Of a DNA stretch of 7,677 bases, positions 5,961-7,677 are shown one piece after another. This stretch comes from SZUA-451 sp034721895 (GTDB lineage Bacteria > Campylobacterota > Campylobacteria > Campylobacterales > Sulfurovaceae), in contig JAYEND010000050.1 in the NCBI GenBank assembly GCA_034721895.1, forward strand, positions 1-7,677, read 5' to 3'. Position numbers and translations under genes: made by a program. Each line of letters begins with the position of its first letter. The first letter of the stretch is position 1. The notes beneath the pieces are model-generated. The model had not been told where the DNA came from. It searched no databases and was given only the letters and a program-made list of their open reading frames with translations.

Positions 5961-6503
5961 TTACGGGATTGTTATAAATGACTCAATGGCACAATCCACA
6001 CTCTTTTGGATATCGCGGCCTTGTAGATCCATAAAGTCTATCTGTATCATATAGATCTTTTTAGCATTGAGCATAAAAGAAAAGCGCAGATATCCTGCAA
6101 AGAGTTTGCTCTTTTTTGTCTTTTTGCCGGGATCATCTTTGTCGTTTTCATATATATAGTACTCTATCTGCACTTTTTCATCAGAGTGAATATCCGGCTG
6201 TTTTTGTTTGGCAATAGCTTCTCTTACATTTCGATCGACCTCTTCGATATGAACATAGTCGAACAAAGTACTTTTCATGAACTTAGCTTTTTTGATACTG
6301 GAATCCAATTCATAGTTTCCGCTCATGAGTGCTGACTTCGCTTTTTCCAAAAGATCCTTTTCATAAACCTTTTCAAAAACCTTACGCTCTTTTTGGCAAG
6401 CCAGACGCGTACTTCTCGCTCCTTTTTTGGTTGTCTGCTGATAAATATCATTTCCTACAAAGTATAAAAAAACAATGACAAGAATATAATAGACATATTT
6501 CAT
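5961..6503 (-). CDS. Membrane-anchored protein of unknown function, first gene of the operon
   Basis: I do not recognise this 180-residue protein. Residues 2-17 (YVYYILVIVFLYFVG) form a hydrophobic segment, either a signal peptide or an anchor. The rest is soluble and very lysine-rich, with a predicted helical stretch (38-60, ERKVFEKVYEKDLLEKAKSAL), a charged middle containing DKDDPGKKTKKSK (121-133), and alternating hydrophobic strands near the end (GYLRFSFML, IYMIQIDFMDL). Two cysteines, Cys36 and Cys171, are present; there is no CxxC or lipobox. AAGGA lies six bases before the ATG. It is the first gene downstream of the promoter region and is followed by the NifU-like gene after 20 bp. A periplasmic or membrane-associated role is likely from topology; nothing more specific can be supported. 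Confidence 0.75.
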   Translation of the reverse strand: MKYVYYILVIVFLYFVGNDIYQQTTKKGARSTRLACQKERKVFEKVYEKDLLEKAKSALMSGNYELDSSIKKAKFMKSTLFDYVHIEEVDRNVREAIAKQKQPDIHSDEKVQIEYYIYENDKDDPGKKTKKSKLFAGYLRFSFMLNAKKIYMIQIDFMDLQGRDIQKSVDCAIESFITIP

Positions 6504-6517
6504 ATATAATCCTTAAT

Positions 6518-6536
6518 GATAATAATAATTATTTTG
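6518..6536. promoter_or_regulatory. Possible Fur box in the operon leader
   Basis: GATAATAATAATTATTTTG matches 15 of 19 bases of the classical Fur consensus GATAATGATAATCATTATC and is partly palindromic (7 of 9 pairs). It sits between the promoter-proximal TATAAT and the first ribosome binding site, a normal place for a repressor operator. AT-rich intergenic DNA makes chance matches fairly easy, so this is a candidate only. Confidence 0.4.
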
Positions 6537-6537
6537 C

Positions 6538-6543
6538 ATTATA
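6538..6543 (-). promoter_or_regulatory. Second -10 element (TATAAT) for the operon
   Basis: The minus strand reads TATAAT, a perfect -10, with no good -35 upstream; in this phylum -35 elements are often weak. A transcript from it would start near 6531, inside the possible Fur box. Confidence 0.45.
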
Positions 6544-6565
6544 GTACTATCTTTCTTAAAAAAGA

Positions 6566-6594
6566 TTTATAGTGCCTATATTGACCTGTATCAA
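6566..6594 (-). promoter_or_regulatory. Sigma70-like promoter for the nine-gene operon
   Basis: On the minus strand TTGATA (6594 to 6589) is followed after exactly 17 bases by TATAAA (6571 to 6566); each hexamer differs from consensus by one base. Transcription would begin near 6558, about 55 bases before the first start codon. Confidence 0.55.
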
Positions 6595-6615
6595 CCGATA
6601 AAATCGATCTTTATG

Positions 6616-6621
6616 TATAAT
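6616..6621 (+). promoter_or_regulatory. Candidate -10 element for the rightward genes
   Basis: TATAAT in the context TATGTATAATAC. No convincing -35 lies 16-18 bases upstream; a TTGACC at 6581 is too far away. A start near 6628 would place the inverted repeat 6630..6650 at the beginning of the transcript. Confidence 0.45.
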
Positions 6622-6629
6622 ACATTTTA

Positions 6630-6650
6630 TTTTCAGGGCACCCCTGAAAA
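6630..6650. repeat. Perfect 9-bp inverted repeat, likely operator or leader hairpin
   Basis: TTTTCAGGG and its exact complement CCCTGAAAA are separated by three bases (CAC). It starts about nine bases after the plus-strand TATAAT and about 40 bases before the ATG at 6689. It is not a typical terminator, as no T-run follows on either strand. A dimeric repressor site or a 5' leader stem are the best explanations. Confidence 0.6.
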
Positions 6651-6688
6651 CAGGATATCATTTCAGTTCCTCTTAAGGATTTCCAAAC

Positions 6689-7108
6689 ATGTTCGATCTT
6701 ATGCATATTATCCACCTCTATGCGGCCTTTATCTATGGCGGCTTCCTTTTTGTTGACAATCTCTTCCTCGTCAAAATAGGCGAGACTCTTACACCTGATG
6801 AAAAGACAAAAGCCAGAGAGGCGATCATGATGCATGTCCGCAAAGTCGTCCCCAATGCACTGCTCATTGCTGTTGCCACAGGTATTTATATGTTTATAAA
6901 GGTCTTTGGAGAGATCGGACCGGACGGAATGAACAGCTTTCAGATCATGCTCTCCATCAAAGCCTTTTTAGGGCTTTGGCTTGGGTTTAGAGGTTTTAAC
7001 CAAAAGTTTTTCGGTATCAACCCCTGGGTCTTCAAAAGCCACCTTTTCCCTTTCTTTCTCGTTGTGATCATCATCTTTCTCTCACAGGCGATGTTCATCG
7101 GCATATGA
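6689..7108 (+). CDS. Small four-helix membrane protein, possibly heme- or metal-binding (CopD/HemJ-like topology)
   Basis: A 139-residue integral membrane protein with four hydrophobic helices at about 5-28, 54-73, 87-104 and 117-137. His6 and His9 open the first helix (MHIIHLYAAFIYGGFLFVDNLF), His49 precedes the second and His118 opens the fourth. Histidine-led helices in such a compact bundle resemble CopD-type copper proteins and HemJ-like protoporphyrinogen oxidases, but I see no diagnostic motif and cannot assign it to either. The start is supported by AAGGAT eight bases upstream. It is transcribed away from the nine-gene operon from the shared intergenic region, and the siroheme reductase gene starts 41 bases after its stop, so it may supply membrane electron transfer or porphyrin-related function; that is inference. 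Confidence 0.75.
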   Translation: MFDLMHIIHLYAAFIYGGFLFVDNLFLVKIGETLTPDEKTKAREAIMMHVRKVVPNALLIAVATGIYMFIKVFGEIGPDGMNSFQIMLSIKAFLGLWLGFRGFNQKFFGINPWVFKSHLFPFFLVVIIIFLSQAMFIGI

Positions 7109-7111
7109 ACC

Positions 7112-7153
7112 ATGTCAGTATCAGAACAGATTGAAATCACTCAGTGGCAATGA
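7112..7153 (+). CDS. Possible 13-codon leader ORF before the reductase gene
   Basis: An ATG three bases after the stop of the membrane protein gene opens a frame for MSVSEQIEITQWQ, whose TGA overlaps the reductase ATG (ATGA). Neither ORF has a good ribosome binding site, so a coupled chain of termination and re-initiation is possible. It may equally be chance. Confidence 0.2.
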   Translation: MSVSEQIEITQWQ

Positions 7154-7677
7154 TCAAAATTAACAAAATCGAAAGGCTTAAAGCTGAACTGAGACCTTAT
7201 GATTTCTTCCCGGAAATCAGTAAAATTGATCTGGAAGATCTTACGGAGGAGCAGCGTTTCTATCTCAGAAATTTCGGCATCTACAACCATAAGCTCTTAC
7301 CCCATGCTTTTATGCTCAGGCTGCGTATCACGGCCGGAAGGATCACTGTTTCCAGTCTGGCAGAAATAAGCAGATTGGCTGAAGAATACCGGCTGCAGCT
7401 GATCATCACGATGCGTGCCCAGGTCGAACTGCACGGGATGGATGCAGGCAATGTTCTGGAAGTCCGGAAGAAACTTGAAAAATCCGGTTTGACTACCTGG
7501 CAGACGCTGACGGACAATTTTCGCAATATTGTAACCGATCCATTCGATGGGGAAACAATGGCAAGCCGGATAGAAGCCTATCCTCTGATCAAAGAAATGG
7601 AATCTCTCTTTCTGAAAAATCCCGACTATGTCGGTACCCTTCCCCGAAAATTCAATACGGGCATCTGTGGCAGCACA
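7150..7677 (+). CDS. Nitrite/sulfite reductase, ferredoxin type (N-terminal 176 residues, cut by window edge)
   Basis: This is the start of a siroheme/[4Fe-4S] reductase, which reduces nitrite to ammonia or sulfite to sulfide with six electrons. The ferredoxin-like half-domain is clear in FMLRLRITAGRITVSSLAEISRLAEEY (residues 55-81) followed by IITMRAQVELHGM (85-97). Then come DNFRNIVTDPFDG (121-133), a conserved motif of the first siroheme-binding half, and LPRKFNTGICGS (164-175) just before the edge. The Fe-S cysteines and second half-domain lie outside the window, so nitrite and sulfite activity cannot be told apart. The ATG at 7150 has no good ribosome binding site; an in-frame GTG at 7144 is a lesser option, and a TGA at 7132 closes the frame upstream. 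Base composition is richer in GC than the operon on the left (30 of 60 bases in 7321..7380). Confidence 0.88.
   Translation, partial: MIKINKIERLKAELRPYDFFPEISKIDLEDLTEEQRFYLRNFGIYNHKLLPHAFMLRLRITAGRITVSSLAEISRLAEEYRLQLIITMRAQVELHGMDAGNVLEVRKKLEKSGLTTWQTLTDNFRNIVTDPFDGETMASRIEAYPLIKEMESLFLKNPDYVGTLPRKFNTGICGST

Noticed and set aside
6630..6650. Inverted repeat as an intrinsic terminator
   Set aside because: No run of T follows the stem on either strand, and it lies upstream of genes on both sides rather than after one.
7281..7526. Minus-strand open frame of 81 codons
   Set aside because: Antisense to the siroheme reductase, whose conserved motifs run through the same stretch.

Overview
This window looks like the chromosome of a Campylobacterota (epsilonproteobacterial) species of the Sulfurovum/Sulfurimonas kind. 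That is an inference from AT-rich, tightly packed genes, AAGGA-type ribosome binding sites, a small stand-alone NifU C-terminal-domain protein and a siroheme reductase; no marker gene proves it.

Layout. On the minus strand, 6503 down to 1255 is one nearly gapless run of nine genes, read in this order: a membrane-anchored unknown protein, a NifU C-terminal-domain Fe-S scaffold, a SLAC1/TehA-family anion transporter, an anchored DUF302 protein, two NifX/MTH1175-like proteins (dinitrogenase iron-molybdenum cofactor fold), a TrmO/TsaA-family protein, a DUF4405 cytochrome-b-like membrane protein with a repeated C-terminal region, and a COG1237-type metallo-beta-lactamase-fold protein. Junctions are 20, 8, -1, 17, 17, 1, 28 and -4 bp, so co-transcription is very likely. 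Further left, still on the minus strand, come a membrane-anchored alpha/beta hydrolase (307..1167), more GC-rich than the operon, and the N-terminal 87 residues of a COG0731-type radical SAM protein cut by the window edge (1..261).

The divergent region 6504..6688 is the control point. The minus side has a good sigma70-like promoter (TTGATA, 17 bp, TATAAA), a second TATAAT, and a 15/19 match to the Fur consensus just downstream. The plus side has a TATAAT followed by a perfect 9-bp inverted repeat. It leads rightward to a four-helix membrane protein (6689..7108) and the N-terminal part of a ferredoxin-type nitrite/sulfite reductase (7150 to the edge).

How the genes may work together (inference). 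Fe-S and metal-cofactor handling proteins sit with a heme-type membrane protein, an anion carrier of the family that includes sulfite and tellurite exporters, and, divergently, a siroheme/Fe-S reductase. An iron- or sulfur-oxyanion-responsive metal-cofactor/redox module is a reasonable hypothesis. No catalytic nitrogenase gene is present, so the NifU- and NifX-like proteins should not be read as evidence of nitrogen fixation.
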